Notes: generated by a model not told the origin, from the letters alone. 35,711 nucleotides of DNA from Erysipelotrichia bacterium (GCA_012800355.1 JAAZJL010000069.1:1-35711); one strand, 5' to 3'. Numbered from the stretch's first letter, positions 16,705-26,382 are shown. Translations and numbers: made by a program.

Positions 16705-17616
16705 ATGATAAGAAGAGGAAGAGAAGAAGATAAAAGAGCAATTTTTGATTTGTATACCAAAAGTGGAATTCCAGATTTAAAAAGTCAGGATGAATATTTT
16801 ATTAATGCTTTTATTCCTGAAAATGTGTTAGTTAATGATGTTAATGGTTTTGTAGTTGCATCAATGCAAACAAACTACCATCCTTTAATGTTGCATGAAA
16901 AAAGACTTTCAGCATCAGTCATCTTCGGTCAATTTTATGATAGCAGTAAGGGTATCAAATATTATGATGTTTTAAAAGAAGAGGTGTTTGATCAGCAAAA
17001 ATATAAAACGCTAGTGACAATTATTCCAACAAAGAATCCAGCTGAATATGAAAGATATGGTTTTGAAGCAGTCTATAATCAAAGACTTTATACAATTTCT
17101 CGTTCTGATTTAGAAAATAGTTCTTATGCAGGAGTAAATAAAAGCTTTAAAGTTAAAGATTTAGTTAATGCTTATGATGAATTTATCAAAAACTTTAATG
17201 GTTATATGGTAAGAGATTATAACTATTACATGAATCTAATAGATTTATTACAAATGAAAAGATATAACCTTGTGGCTTTTTACGATGATGATGGTAATTG
17301 TAAAGGTTATATGATATATTTTATTGAAAGCAGCAAAATAGTGATTGAAGAAATTATTTATTTAGATGGCTTAGCACTAACTAGACTGTTATGTTATGCA
17401 CTAAGAAGGAAAAAAAGTATTCAGGTCTTTGTTTCAGAACATGAAGACTTATCTAAAGCTTACCCTTCAGTTAGTTATAAGTTAGTTAACGGTTATGTGG
17501 CTAGAATTAACGATTTTGAATTATTCAACCAGCTTTACGAAAGTAATGTAACAACTACTATGGAAGGCTTTAATTTACTAGGTAAAGCCTTATATATAAA
17601 TGATTTGAACTATTAA
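16705..17616 (+). CDS. Eis-like GNAT acetyltransferase lacking the C-terminal domain
   Basis: 303-residue protein resembling the tandem-GNAT part of Eis/DUF4111-type acetyltransferases. It starts [17 protein letters not shown], has a segment [21 protein letters not shown] near residue 112 like the Eis IYxRYGF motif, and a second GNAT-like half ([19 protein letters not shown]). Family members are usually near 400 residues and end in a sterol-carrier-like domain; this one stops about where that domain should start. Substrate is unknown; amines on antibiotics or proteins are typical for the family. Cotranscription with rubrerythrin (14 bases to its start) is likely. Confidence 0.65.
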   Translation: MIRRGREEDKRAIFDLYTKSGIPDLKSQDEYFINAFIPENVLVNDVNGFVVASMQTNYHPLMLHEKRLSASVIFGQFYDSSKGIKYYDVLKEEVFDQQKYKTLVTIIPTKNPAEYERYGFEAVYNQRLYTISRSDLENSSYAGVNKSFKVKDLVNAYDEFIKNFNGYMVRDYNYYMNLIDLLQMKRYNLVAFYDDDGNCKGYMIYFIESSKIVIEEIIYLDGLALTRLLCYALRRKKSIQVFVSEHEDLSKAYPSVSYKLVNGYVARINDFELFNQLYESNVTTTMEGFNLLGKALYINDLNY

Positions 17617-17630
17617 TTATGGAGGTTATT

Positions 17631-18164
17631 ATGAAATTAAAAGGAACAAAAACAGAAAAAAACTTATGGGAAGCATTTGCAGGTGAATCTCAAGCTAGAA
17701 ACAAGTATACTTATTATGCTTCAACCGCAAAAAAAGAAGGATACGAACAAATTGCTGCCATCTTTTTAGAAACTGCTGACAATGAAAAAGAACATGCTAA
17801 ATTATGGTATAAGCATTTAAATGGCATTGGTTCAACTTTAGAAAATTTAAAAGATGCTGCTGCAGGTGAAAACTATGAATGGACTACGATGTATAAAGAA
17901 ATGGCTGCTACTGCTAGAGAAGAGGGTTTTATTGAAATTGCCCAGCAAATGGAAGGAGTAGCAGAAATTGAAAAACATCATGAAGAAAGATATCGCAAAT
18001 TAGTTGATAATATCAATAAAGGTGAAGTATTTGAAAAAGTTGGAGAAAGCACTTGGATTTGTAGAAATTGTGGACACTTATATTTTGGAAAAGTTGCTCC
18101 AGAAGTATGTCCAGTATGTGATCATTCTCAAGCATACTTTATGCTCCATGTAGAAAATTATTAA
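17631..18164 (+). CDS. rbr: Rubrerythrin
   Basis: Peroxide-reducing non-haem iron protein of anaerobes, 177 residues. The N-terminal four-helix di-iron domain shows the ligand motifs in [30 protein letters not shown] and [12 protein letters not shown]-terminal rubredoxin-like domain has [10 protein letters not shown] and [10 protein letters not shown]. An in-frame ATG at 17619 would add four residues, but the TGGAGG site sits between it and the ATG at 17631, which is therefore the start. It closes the yvcK operon and supports an anaerobic or microaerobic host. Confidence 0.96.
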   Translation: MKLKGTKTEKNLWEAFAGESQARNKYTYYASTAKKEGYEQIAAIFLETADNEKEHAKLWYKHLNGIGSTLENLKDAAAGENYEWTTMYKEMAATAREEGFIEIAQQMEGVAEIEKHHEERYRKLVDNINKGEVFEKVGESTWICRNCGHLYFGKVAPEVCPVCDHSQAYFMLHVENY

Positions 18165-18191
18165 AAACTTAAGAGTATTTTAAATTACAAT

Positions 18192-18220
18192 AAATAGACC
18201 CTTAAAGGTCTATTTTATTT
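18192..18220 (+). terminator. Terminator after rubrerythrin
   Basis: AAATAGACC and GGTCTATTT form a 9-bp stem with a 6-base loop, followed by T-rich sequence (TATTTAAG). Confidence 0.8.
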
Positions 18221-18241
18221 AAGCATAACCTTTATTTAATG

Positions 18242-18247
18242 TATAAT
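18242..18247 (+). promoter_or_regulatory. -10 box before the UDP-xylose operon
   Basis: A consensus TATAAT lies 31 bases before the small-protein start. The -35 region is poor (TTTAAG at 18 bases). Confidence 0.5.
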
Positions 18248-18278
18248 GAAAATATAAGATTTAAAAAGAAAGGGAAAA

Positions 18279-18509
18279 ATGAAAGAACCAGTTGTTGACT
18301 CAAAAAAAGACGATGATGTTAAAAGAGCGTTATATTCAGTAATTAACGCGGTAATAGTTGCTATAATAGCAAGCATTGTATTTGCTATTAAGCCAAATCT
18401 TAATAGAGGATTGGTTGTCTACTTGATATATTTTTTAACCGAGTTATTTGGAGAGTTTTTATTTAGAAAGTCAAAGAATAAAAATAAAGAAGATAGTATA
18501 AAAAAGTAA
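18279..18509 (+). CDS. Small membrane protein at the head of the UDP-xylose operon
   Basis: 76 residues with a charged N-terminus (KKDDDVKR), two hydrophobic segments (about 20-37 and 45-62) and a lysine-rich tail. An AAAGGGAAA ribosome site precedes the ATG. No family is recognised. It sits behind its own -10 box and is followed by the UDP-glucuronate decarboxylase gene after 22 bases, so it is probably cotranscribed with sugar-nucleotide genes. It could be a membrane partner for polysaccharide assembly, but that is only context. Confidence 0.65.
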   Translation: MKEPVVDSKKDDDVKRALYSVINAVIVAIIASIVFAIKPNLNRGLVVYLIYFLTELFGEFLFRKSKNKNKEDSIKK

Positions 18510-18531
18510 TCATTATCGGAAAGAAGAAAAA

Positions 18532-19461
18532 ATGAAAAGAATATTAGTTACAGGTGGGGCAGGTTTTATTGGTTCACATTTATGTAAGAAACTTTTACAA
18601 CAAGGACATAAAGTAATCTGTCTTGATAATATGTATACTGGAACTTACGAAAACATAAAAAGTTTTCATGAAAATAAAAATTTTGATTTTATAAATGCTG
18701 ATATCACTAGTCCAATAGAATTAGAAATTGATCAAATATATAATCTTGCTTGCCCTGCTAGTCCAGTTCATTATCAGCATGACCCTATTATGACAGCTAA
18801 AACTAGTTTTTTAGGTGCTTTAAATGTTTTAGAGTTAGCTAAAAAGAATAAAGCGAGAGTACTACAAGCAAGTACAAGTGAAATTTATGGAGATCCATTA
18901 ATTCATCCACAAACAGAAAAATATAGAGGGAATGTCAATACTATTGGGCCAAGGGCTTGTTATGATGAGGGAAAAAGAATTGCAGAAACGTTATTTTTCG
19001 ATTATCAAAGACAGTATGGAGTTGATATTCGTGTGGTTCGTATTTTTAATACTTATGGTCCAAATATGTTAAAAAATGATGGAAGGGTAATTTCAAACTT
19101 TATTGTCCAAGCATTGAATAATGAGGATATCACTATTTATGGAGATGGAACACAAACTAGGAGTTTTTGTTATGTTGATGATTTGGTAGATGGTTTGATA
19201 AAAATGATGGAAAACGATAATTTCAGTGGGCCAGTTAATTTAGGCAATCCACATGAAATGACAGTTTATGAATTAGCTCAAATAATTATAGAAAAAACTG
19301 GCTCAAATTCTAGGATTGTATATAATGATTTACCAGAGGATGATCCAATAAAAAGAAAGCCAGTAATAAAACTAGCAAAAGAAAAGTTAAATTGGCAACC
19401 AATTGTTTCAATATCTGAAGGTTTAGATAGAACCATTGAATATTTTAAAACAAAGATTTGA
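18532..19461 (+). CDS. UDP-glucuronate decarboxylase (UDP-xylose synthase)
   Basis: Extended short-chain dehydrogenase of 309 residues. GGAGFIGSH at 8-16 binds NAD, and the catalytic Tyr144/Lys148 lie in CYDEGKR. The segments [28 protein letters not shown] and [17 protein letters not shown] are the signature of UDP-xylose synthases rather than of generic dTDP-glucose dehydratases. It decarboxylates UDP-glucuronate to UDP-xylose; the UDP-glucose dehydrogenase that would supply its substrate follows 25 bases downstream. The product presumably feeds surface polysaccharide or glycan synthesis. Confidence 0.9.
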   Translation: MKRILVTGGAGFIGSHLCKKLLQQGHKVICLDNMYTGTYENIKSFHENKNFDFINADITSPIELEIDQIYNLACPASPVHYQHDPIMTAKTSFLGALNVLELAKKNKARVLQASTSEIYGDPLIHPQTEKYRGNVNTIGPRACYDEGKRIAETLFFDYQRQYGVDIRVVRIFNTYGPNMLKNDGRVISNFIVQALNNEDITIYGDGTQTRSFCYVDDLVDGLIKMMENDNFSGPVNLGNPHEMTVYELAQIIIEKTGSNSRIVYNDLPEDDPIKRKPVIKLAKEKLNWQPIVSISEGLDRTIEYFKTKI

Positions 19462-19486
19462 TTTCTAAGAAAGGAAGTAAATCAAA

Positions 19487-20704
19487 ATGAAAGCAAGTGA
19501 GATAAACACAATAGTTATTGTTGGAATAGGTTATGTTGGCTTAAGTTTAGCGACACTTTTGGCAACTGAAAAAGAAGTCATTGCAGTTGATATTAACAAA
19601 GAGAAAGTAGACAGTGTAAACTTGAGAATTTCACCAATTAAAGATGAGTATATAGAAAAGTATTTTAAAGAAAGAGAGTTAAATTTAACAGCTACTGTAG
19701 ATAGCAACAAAGCATATGACTTAGCAGATTTAGTTATTATTTCCACTCCAACCAATTATGATGAAGAGAAAAATTGTTTTGATACTTCTGTAGTTGAAAT
19801 GGTTGTTAAACAAATCATATCAATCAATCCTGAAGTTCCTATTGTGATAAAATCAACAGTACCAATTGGGTTTACTCAAAATATGGTTAATAAATATAAT
19901 AAAAACAATATCCTATTTAGCCCAGAGTTTTTAAGAGAGTCAAAAGCTTTGTATGATAATTTATATCCAAGCAGAATAATAGTCGGTTGTAAAAAAGAAA
20001 GTGAAACTATTGCCTATAATTTTGCAGTATTATTAAAAAAATGTGCAATTAAAAAAGATGTTGAGATTTTATGTATGGAGCCAACAGAAGCAGAAGCAGT
20101 GAAACTATTTGCCAACACTTATTTAGCTTTACGTGTTTCTTATTTCAATGAATTAGATACTTTTGCTGAGTCGAAAGGATTAGATACAAGTAAGATTATA
20201 AAAGGCATAAGTTTAGATCCAAGGATAGGAGATTTTTATAATAACCCATCTTTTGGCTATGGAGGCTATTGTTTGCCGAAAGATAGTAAGCAGTTATTAT
20301 CAAATTATAAAGATATTGATGAAAAAATAATAAGTGCTATTGTAGAAAGTAATGAAACAAGAAAAGATTTTATTGCCAAAAGAGTTTTAGATAAAGCTCA
20401 AGATGATGCAAATGGAGAAAAATGTATTATTGGAATATATAGATTAACTATGAAAACAAATTCAGACAATTTTAGACACAGTGCAATTCAAGGAGTAATA
20501 GAAAGACTTAAAAAACAAGGGGTAACCTTAGTTGTTTATGAACCTACACTAGAAAATGAAGATACAATATATGATTTAAAGGTTATTGATAATATTGTTG
20601 AATTTAAAAAGATGTGTAATATTATTATTGCTAATCGATATGAAAAACAATTGCTGGATGTAGAAAATAAAGTGTATACTAGAGATATTTTTGGAAGAGA
20701 TTAA
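19487..20704 (+). CDS. ugd: UDP-glucose 6-dehydrogenase
   Basis: Oxidises UDP-glucose to UDP-glucuronate in two NAD-dependent steps. The 405-residue protein has an N-terminal Rossmann motif (IVGIGYVGLS, 12-19), STPTNYD, SPEFLRESKALYDNLYPSR, and the catalytic Cys262 in GYGGYCLPKDSKQ. The C-terminal UDP-binding domain is complete. Paired with the preceding decarboxylase it makes a two-step UDP-glucose to UDP-xylose route. A terminator with a GAAA tetraloop follows the stop by 20 bases. Confidence 0.95.
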   Translation: MKASEINTIVIVGIGYVGLSLATLLATEKEVIAVDINKEKVDSVNLRISPIKDEYIEKYFKERELNLTATVDSNKAYDLADLVIISTPTNYDEEKNCFDTSVVEMVVKQIISINPEVPIVIKSTVPIGFTQNMVNKYNKNNILFSPEFLRESKALYDNLYPSRIIVGCKKESETIAYNFAVLLKKCAIKKDVEILCMEPTEAEAVKLFANTYLALRVSYFNELDTFAESKGLDTSKIIKGISLDPRIGDFYNNPSFGYGGYCLPKDSKQLLSNYKDIDEKIISAIVESNETRKDFIAKRVLDKAQDDANGEKCIIGIYRLTMKTNSDNFRHSAIQGVIERLKKQGVTLVVYEPTLENEDTIYDLKVIDNIVEFKKMCNIIIANRYEKQLLDVENKVYTRDIFGRD

Positions 20705-20724
20705 AGTTTAAACAATTAATTATC

Positions 20725-20748
20725 AAAAAGAACGAAAGTTCTTTTTTT
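20725..20748 (+). terminator. Terminator after ugd
   Basis: AAAAAGAAC / GTTCTTTTT stem of 9 bp closed by a GAAA tetraloop, with a run of seven T. Confidence 0.9.
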
Positions 20749-20768
20749 GTTGTATAACTTGAAAATTG

Positions 20769-20880
20769 TTTAGTGGTAAAATTGTTAAACATCTTTAAAA
20801 AAGGCCTGAATAAAACCATGTAAAATTCATGAAAATATGTGTTGGGTAGATGTTGTTAAAATTGACTTTTAGCCACTAAA
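20769..20880. repeat. Nested inverted repeats upstream of gap
   Basis: TTTAGTGG (20769-20776) pairs with CCACTAAA (20873-20880), and inside them AACATCT (20788-20794) pairs with AGATGTT (20848-20854). The outer right arm falls between the -35 and -10 of the gap promoter. These could be operators for looping, or remains of a structured leader; AT-richness makes chance possible. Confidence 0.4.
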
Positions 20881-20890
20881 ACCCTATAAT
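20862..20890 (+). promoter_or_regulatory. Strong gap promoter with a palindrome in its spacer
   Basis: TTGACT (20862-20867), 17-base spacer, TATAAT (20885-20890). The spacer contains TTTTAG-CCA-CTAAAA (20867-20881), a 6+6 palindrome that a repressor could use as operator. The site does not resemble the CggR operator. Confidence 0.85.
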
Positions 20891-20927
20891 TTATGTGTAA
20901 CAAAAAAAGACTATAGGAGGATTTAAA

Positions 20928-21995
20928 ATGTCAGTTAAAGTTGCTATTAATGGTTTCGGACGTATTGGTCGTTTAGCATTTAGACAAATGTTCGGGGCAA
21001 AAGGTTATGACATCGTAGCTATTAATGACTTAACAAGCCCAGCTATGTTAGCTCATTTATTAAAGTATGATACTGCTCAAGGCGGTTATTGCGGTGTTTT
21101 TGGGGAAAATTTACATACAGTAACTTCTAAGGAACCTGTATATGAAGAAGATGGAAAAACAATTAAAGTTCCAGGTTCAATCACAGTTGATGGCGAAGAA
21201 ATTATTATTTATTCAATGCCAAATGCAAAAGATTTACCATGGAGAGAATTAGATGTCGATGTAGTTTTAGAATGTACAGGATTCTATACATCAAAAGCTA
21301 AGTCACAAGCTCATATTGATGCTGGTGCTAAAAAAGTTGTAATCTCTGCTCCTGCAGGAAATGATTTACCAACAATCGTTTACAATGTTAACCACAAAAT
21401 CTTAAAAGCTGAAGATACAATCATATCAGCAGCAAGTTGTACTACAAACTGCTTAGCTCCGATGGCTAAAGCATTAAACGATTATGCACCAATTGAATCA
21501 GGTATTATGACAACTGTTCATGCTTACACTGGTGACCAAATGACTTTAGATGGACCACACAGAAAAGGTGATTTACAAAGAGCGAGAGCTGCTGCTGCTA
21601 ATATTGTTCCAAATACTACAGGAGCTGCTAAAGCTATCGCATTGGTTATTCCAGAATTAACTGGAAAATTAATTGGTGCTGCTCAACGTGTTCCTACAAT
21701 TACTGGATCAATCACAATTTTACATGCAGTAGTTAAAGGAAAAGATATCACTGTTGATTCTATTAATGCTGTTATGAAGGCAGCTGCAGATGAGTCTTAT
21801 GGATATACAGAAGAAAGATTAGTTTCTTCAGATACTATCGGTATGACTTATGGTGCATTATTTGATGCTAACCAAACAATGGTTGCTAAAATTGATGATG
21901 AAACATATCATGTGCAAATTGCTGCATGGTATGACAACGAAATGAGTTACACTAGCCAAATGGTTAGAACAATTAAATACTTAGCTGAAATCTAA
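20928..21995 (+). CDS. gap: Glyceraldehyde-3-phosphate dehydrogenase
   Basis: Glycolytic NAD-dependent GAPDH. The N-terminus [16 protein letters not shown] and Asp34 in AINDL indicate NAD preference; the catalytic Cys171 lies in SAASCTTNC. The 355 residues exceed the usual 330-340 because of an insertion of roughly 20 residues around 62-83 (after GVFGEN, containing [16 protein letters not shown]). A very strong TAGGAGG ribosome site and near-consensus promoter fit high expression. The gene is monocistronic, with terminators on both sides; cggR and pgk are not adjacent. Confidence 0.97.
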   Translation: MSVKVAINGFGRIGRLAFRQMFGAKGYDIVAINDLTSPAMLAHLLKYDTAQGGYCGVFGENLHTVTSKEPVYEEDGKTIKVPGSITVDGEEIIIYSMPNAKDLPWRELDVDVVLECTGFYTSKAKSQAHIDAGAKKVVISAPAGNDLPTIVYNVNHKILKAEDTIISAASCTTNCLAPMAKALNDYAPIESGIMTTVHAYTGDQMTLDGPHRKGDLQRARAAAANIVPNTTGAAKAIALVIPELTGKLIGAAQRVPTITGSITILHAVVKGKDITVDSINAVMKAAADESYGYTEERLVSSDTIGMTYGALFDANQTMVAKIDDETYHVQIAAWYDNEMSYTSQMVRTIKYLAEI

Positions 21996-22016
21996 CATTC
22001 TATATTTAGCAATAAA

Positions 22017-22048
22017 AAAACTCCAGTTAATTCTGGAGTTTTCTTTTG
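22017..22048 (+). terminator. Terminator after gap
   Basis: AAAACTCCAG / CTGGAGTTTT, a 10-bp stem with 6-base loop, followed by TTCTTTT. Confidence 0.9.
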
Positions 22049-22068
22049 GTTTAAAAAATATTATTGTA

Positions 22069-22077
22069 TGGTACAAT
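22069..22077 (+). promoter_or_regulatory. Extended -10 before the rlmN operon
   Basis: TGgTACAAT, an extended -10 element, with a weak TTTAAA at 16 bases upstream. It lies 18 bases before the rlmN ATG. Confidence 0.5.
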
Positions 22078-22094
22078 ATTTAAGAGGATAGTTT

Positions 22095-23141
22095 ATGAAA
22101 TCAATTTATGACCTTAATTATAACCAATTAGTAGAAATGTGTTTAGAAAATGGCTTTAAAAAATATAATGCTAATCAAATTTTTGCATGGTTATATCGTA
22201 AAAGAGTCACTACCTTTGATGAAATGACTGATATTAGTAAAAACTTAAGACAGTTTTTAAAAGAAAACTATTCCATTGGAACTTTAGAAATCTTACAGCT
22301 ACAAATAAGTGAAGATTCAACAAGAAAATATTTATTCAGACTAACTGATGGCAGTAGTATTGAAGTAGTTTTAATGCATTATGATTATGGTAATACTATT
22401 TGTGTTACAAGTCAGGTTGGTTGCAATATGGGATGTACCTTCTGTGCTAGTGGACTTTTGAAGAAACAAAGAGATTTAACTAGTGGAGAAATGGTTTTGC
22501 AAGTATTATCAGTTCAAAAAGAAATTGATAAATTAGAAAAGAGAATTTCACATATTGTGGTAATGGGAACAGGTGAACCGTTTGATAATTATGATAATGT
22601 TATGAATTTTTTAAGTATTGTTAATCATGATTTGGGTTTAGGTATTGGAGCTAGACATATCACAATTTCTACTTGTGGTTTAGTTGAGGGGATTAAAAGA
22701 TTCGCTGATGAAAAAACACAATACAACTTGGCTATTTCTCTACATGCTCCAAATGATGAAATAAGAAATCAAATTATGCCCGTTAATAAGGCCTATCCAA
22801 TTTCTGAGTTAATGGAGGCGCTAAAATATTACTCTATTAAAAACAATCGAAGATTATCATTCGAATATATACTATTAAAGGGAGTAAACGATACTGAAAA
22901 ATGTGTCAGTCAATTAGCTGAACTAACAAAACAGTTTGATGTTTATGTCAATTTAATTCCTTATAATCACGTTGATGAAAATGGTTATATTTCAACTGAC
23001 TATAAAAGTGCAATGGCCTTTTATGATATGTTGATGAGAAAAAATGTAAGATGTACACTTCGCCAAAAGATGGGCGATGATATAGATGCTGCCTGTGGGC
23101 AGTTAAGAAGTAAATACGAAAGGAAAAAGATTCATGAGTAG
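22095..23141 (+). CDS. rlmN: 23S rRNA/tRNA adenine-C2 methyltransferase RlmN
   Basis: Radical-SAM enzyme that methylates C2 of A2503 in 23S rRNA (and A37 of some tRNAs). The 4Fe-4S ligands are Cys110, Cys114 and Cys117 in CNMGCTFC. The methyl-carrying cysteine near the C-terminus lies in DIDAACGQL, and VMGTGEPFDNYDNV is a further family motif. The 348-residue length is normal. It begins the rlmN-stp-prkC-rsgA-rpe series conserved in Firmicutes. Its stop overlaps the stp start by 8 bases. Confidence 0.96.
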   Translation: MKSIYDLNYNQLVEMCLENGFKKYNANQIFAWLYRKRVTTFDEMTDISKNLRQFLKENYSIGTLEILQLQISEDSTRKYLFRLTDGSSIEVVLMHYDYGNTICVTSQVGCNMGCTFCASGLLKKQRDLTSGEMVLQVLSVQKEIDKLEKRISHIVVMGTGEPFDNYDNVMNFLSIVNHDLGLGIGARHITISTCGLVEGIKRFADEKTQYNLAISLHAPNDEIRNQIMPVNKAYPISELMEALKYYSIKNNRRLSFEYILLKGVNDTEKCVSQLAELTKQFDVYVNLIPYNHVDENGYISTDYKSAMAFYDMLMRKNVRCTLRQKMGDDIDAACGQLRSKYERKKIHE

Positions 23142-23850
23142 TTATGGTTTAACCGATACTGGAAAACTTAGAAAATTAAATCAAGATAGTTTTGTTATCG
23201 TTGATAACGAAAAGCTTTTTCTTGGAGTTGTTTGCGATGGCATTGGTGGAAATAATGCTGGAGAAGTTGCTGCTGATTTAGCTTCTAAGGTAATGGCTTC
23301 ATATTTTAATGGTGGCTATAAAGCAGAAAATCAAATTGAAAAAATGCATAACGCGATTGATGTATCAAATTCAGCTGTTTACAAAAAAGGAGTTGAAGAT
23401 GAAAAATGCAGAGGAATGGGTACAACTTTAGTTGCAGCATATGTGGATAGTGAATGTACTTTAATTGCTAATATTGGAGACTCAAGAGGCTATATCCTAA
23501 CTAAAGATAATAAATTAATCCAAATTACTGAAGACCATACTTTAATGAACGATTTAATTAAATTACATGGTTTAACAGAAAATGCAGCAAAACATATGGT
23601 TGGAAAAAATGTCATTTCTAAAGCAGTAGGGGTTTTTGAAAAAGTAGAAGCTGATGTTTTTGAGGTGAAACAAGACTACAAGGCTATTTTATTATGTTCT
23701 GATGGTTTACATGGTTTTGTAGATGATGAAAAAATTGAAGAAGTATTATTGTCTAGAAGTACCATTGAAAATAAAGTAAAAAAACTAATTAAAAAGGCTA
23801 ATGAAGCAGGCGGGTTAGATAACATCACTGTTTTAATTTATCAGAGGTAA
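23134..23850 (+). CDS. stp: PP2C-type Ser/Thr protein phosphatase (Stp/PrpC)
   Basis: Metal-dependent phosphatase that reverses phosphorylation by the adjacent PASTA kinase. The 238 residues carry the PP2C motifs in order: TDTGKLRKLNQDSF, VVCDGIGGNNAGEVA, GMGTTLVAAY, NIGDSRGY, TEDHTLMND, LLCSDGLHGF and GGLDNITVLI. It is a soluble cytoplasmic protein. Overlap with rlmN and the 5-base gap to prkC show tight co-translation of this phosphatase-kinase pair. Confidence 0.96.
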   Translation: MSSYGLTDTGKLRKLNQDSFVIVDNEKLFLGVVCDGIGGNNAGEVAADLASKVMASYFNGGYKAENQIEKMHNAIDVSNSAVYKKGVEDEKCRGMGTTLVAAYVDSECTLIANIGDSRGYILTKDNKLIQITEDHTLMNDLIKLHGLTENAAKHMVGKNVISKAVGVFEKVEADVFEVKQDYKAILLCSDGLHGFVDDEKIEEVLLSRSTIENKVKKLIKKANEAGGLDNITVLIYQR

Positions 23851-23855
23851 TTGTT

Positions 23856-25520
23856 ATGGCTGAAATGATTGGAAATAGATATATTTTAGTTAAAAAAATA
23901 GGTGAAGGTGGAATGGCAGACGTTTATTTAGCCATTGACTCTATTTTAAAACGTGAAGTAGCGGTTAAAATTTTAAGAGGTGATTTAGCAAGTGATCCAG
24001 TTAATTTAACAAGATTTAAAAGAGAAGCTCTAGCTATCACATCTACTTCTCACCCAAATATTGTTGAAGTTTTTGATGTTGGACAACAAGATGGCAAGCA
24101 TTATATTGTTATGGAATATGTTCATAGTAAAACTTTAAAACAATTAATTCGCTCTAGAGGAAATATCCCAATTGATGAAGCAGTAAATATCATGAAACAA
24201 TTAGTTTCAGCTGTAGAGCATGCTCATAAGATGGGGATTATTCATCGTGATGTTAAATCACAAAATGTCTTGGTCAAAGATGATGGAACGGTAAAATTAT
24301 CAGATTTTGGTATAGCTTCAATAATTGGAGTTTCGGAAATTACAAAAACTGATACTGTTGTTGGTTCAGTTCACTATATGGCTCCAGAACTGGCTCAAGG
24401 AAAACCAGTGAAAGTTCAATCTGATATATATTCATTAGGTATTGTGTTTTATGAACTATTGACAGGTGACGTGCCATATCATAGTGAAACAGCGGTAGAA
24501 GTGGCTCTTAAGCATATGCATAACGATGTGCCACCAGTTAAAAATTTCAATGCTCAGATTCCACAATCAGTTGAAAATATCGTTACTAAAGCAACAGCGA
24601 GAAACATTGATTTAAGATATAAAACTGCCATGGAAATGTACAATGATTTGGTAACTTGTTTAGATTTGGCTAGAAGTTATGAACCAAAACTAGATTTAAA
24701 AGAAATTGAACAAAAGAAAATATTAGAAGAGAATAAAAAGCAAAATAAACCACAAATGATAAAAAGAAAAAGGAAGAAAAACCTTGATTATATGAATGCT
24801 TTTGCTATTGGTGGAGCAATACTTTTGGCTTTTCTAATCCTGTTTTTATTGATTAAACTATCTACTGGACTATCAAATAATAAAGAAATGGTTAAAGTTC
24901 CTAATGTTTTGAATTATAAGGTTGAAGATGCAATTATCTTAATTGAATCACAAGGACTGAAGGTGGAAAGAATAGATTATGAATCTACTTTTGACTATGA
25001 TAAAGGAATCGTGTTTTCAATTTCTCCATTAGTTGGAACTGAGGTTATTAAAAATAGTAAGGTTGTGTTATCTGTTTCCTTAGGTAAGAAATTTGAAATT
25101 GAAAATTATGTGGGTAAAGATATCAATACGGTTAAACCGATGTTAGAATTAGAAGGATTTGAAGTAATTGTTTTGCTGGTGGAAAGCAAAGACCATAAAA
25201 AGGATGAAATAATTACCCAAAGTTTGTATGTAGGAATGATATTAGATCCAACCGATAAGAAGATTATTAACTTTGATGTAGCAACGGACATTTCGTTTAT
25301 GATTCCACTTAGTATTGAAGGAATGAACGTTGATGAAGCAAAAGCATTGTTGGAAGAAATGGGAGCAAAAGTTATGCTAGATCAGCTCAACATTGAAGAT
25401 AACTTGGATGAAAATGGAGATTATATTGTCCCTCGAGGTACTGTAGTAGGCTGTAGTCCTAGTTGGGGAACATATTATGTTCAAACAGAAGGAGTAGTTA
25501 TAACTTTAAGTTATTATTAA
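23856..25520 (+). CDS. prkC: PASTA-domain Ser/Thr protein kinase (PrkC/StkP)
   Basis: Membrane kinase that senses cell-wall fragments or lipid II and controls cell-wall metabolism and division. The cytoplasmic kinase domain occupies about residues 1-275: GEGGMADVYLA, VAVKIL, HRDVKSQN, SDFGIAS and GSVHYMAPE. A basic juxtamembrane stretch (KRKRKK) precedes one membrane helix near 313-335. The external part has about three PASTA repeats, the first starting KVPNVLNYKVEDA and the last SIEGMNVDEAKALLEEMGA. At 554 residues it is slightly shorter than the B. subtilis protein. Presence implies a peptidoglycan wall. Confidence 0.96.
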   Translation: MAEMIGNRYILVKKIGEGGMADVYLAIDSILKREVAVKILRGDLASDPVNLTRFKREALAITSTSHPNIVEVFDVGQQDGKHYIVMEYVHSKTLKQLIRSRGNIPIDEAVNIMKQLVSAVEHAHKMGIIHRDVKSQNVLVKDDGTVKLSDFGIASIIGVSEITKTDTVVGSVHYMAPELAQGKPVKVQSDIYSLGIVFYELLTGDVPYHSETAVEVALKHMHNDVPPVKNFNAQIPQSVENIVTKATARNIDLRYKTAMEMYNDLVTCLDLARSYEPKLDLKEIEQKKILEENKKQNKPQMIKRKRKKNLDYMNAFAIGGAILLAFLILFLLIKLSTGLSNNKEMVKVPNVLNYKVEDAIILIESQGLKVERIDYESTFDYDKGIVFSISPLVGTEVIKNSKVVLSVSLGKKFEIENYVGKDINTVKPMLELEGFEVIVLLVESKDHKKDEIITQSLYVGMILDPTDKKIINFDVATDISFMIPLSIEGMNVDEAKALLEEMGAKVMLDQLNIEDNLDENGDYIVPRGTVVGCSPSWGTYYVQTEGVVITLSYY

Positions 25521-25521
25521 T

Positions 25522-26382
25522 ATGAAAGGGAAAATTATAAAAATTGTATCGAATCAATACACAGTTTATAGTGAAGGAAAAGCATATGATTCACTAGCGA
25601 TGGGTAAAGTGCGTTTGCAAGATAAGCCTGTTGTTGGGGATGAAGTACAGTTTGAACTTATTGATGAGCAATATTGTATCCAGAAAATATTGGAAAGAAA
25701 AAATCAAATGACTAGACCAGCAATCAGTAATGTTGATCAAGCGATGATTGTAATGAGTGCTGTAGAACCAGATTTCTCAAATGTTTTAGTGGATAGGTTG
25801 ATATTTTTAATCAGTTATAATGATATTGAACCAGTTATTATTATCACAAAGATGGATTTAATTGATGAATCTAGTGATATTTATAAGTATATAGAAGATT
25901 ATCGTAAATCAGGATACAAAGTAATTTGTACTGGCTTTGGAGATGAATTAACCAAATTAAAAGAAGTTTTAAAAGATAAAGTAACTGTTTTGGCTGGTCA
26001 ATCAGGTGTAGGGAAAAGCAGTTTGTTAAATAGATTGGATAAAAGTTTTTCCTTACAGACCCAAGAAATTTCTAAAGCTTTAGGTCGTGGAAAACATACA
26101 ACCAGACACACACAGCTTTATCAGGTTGCTGATGGCTGGTTAGCAGATACTCCAGGATTTTCATCACTTGACTTTTCGTGGATTGATTCAAAAGTTCTAA
26201 TTGGAAAGATAAAAGATTTTAAAGTAGAAGAAGACTGTAGATTTAATGATTGCCAACATATAAACGAACCAGATTGTGCTATTAAAAAAGGTGTTGAAGA
26301 AGGTAGAGTTTCATCTTTAAGATATAAAAATTATTTAGATGTCGTACCTTTGTGTAACCAAAGAAAGGAGTGGGAATTATGA
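25522..26382 (+). CDS. rsgA: Ribosome small-subunit biogenesis GTPase RsgA
   Basis: Circularly permuted GTPase acting in late 30S assembly. It has an N-terminal OB-fold, then the permuted G motifs: G4 as ITKMDL, G1 as GQSGVGKSSLLN, and G3 as DTPGF. The C-terminal zinc motif is CRFNDCQHINEPDC. Length 286 is normal. The start is one base after the prkC stop and no good Shine-Dalgarno sequence lies before it, so it probably depends on ribosomes finishing prkC. Its TGA stop overlaps the rpe ATG. Confidence 0.95.
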   Translation: MKGKIIKIVSNQYTVYSEGKAYDSLAMGKVRLQDKPVVGDEVQFELIDEQYCIQKILERKNQMTRPAISNVDQAMIVMSAVEPDFSNVLVDRLIFLISYNDIEPVIIITKMDLIDESSDIYKYIEDYRKSGYKVICTGFGDELTKLKEVLKDKVTVLAGQSGVGKSSLLNRLDKSFSLQTQEISKALGRGKHTTRHTQLYQVADGWLADTPGFSSLDFSWIDSKVLIGKIKDFKVEEDCRFNDCQHINEPDCAIKKGVEEGRVSSLRYKNYLDVVPLCNQRKEWEL

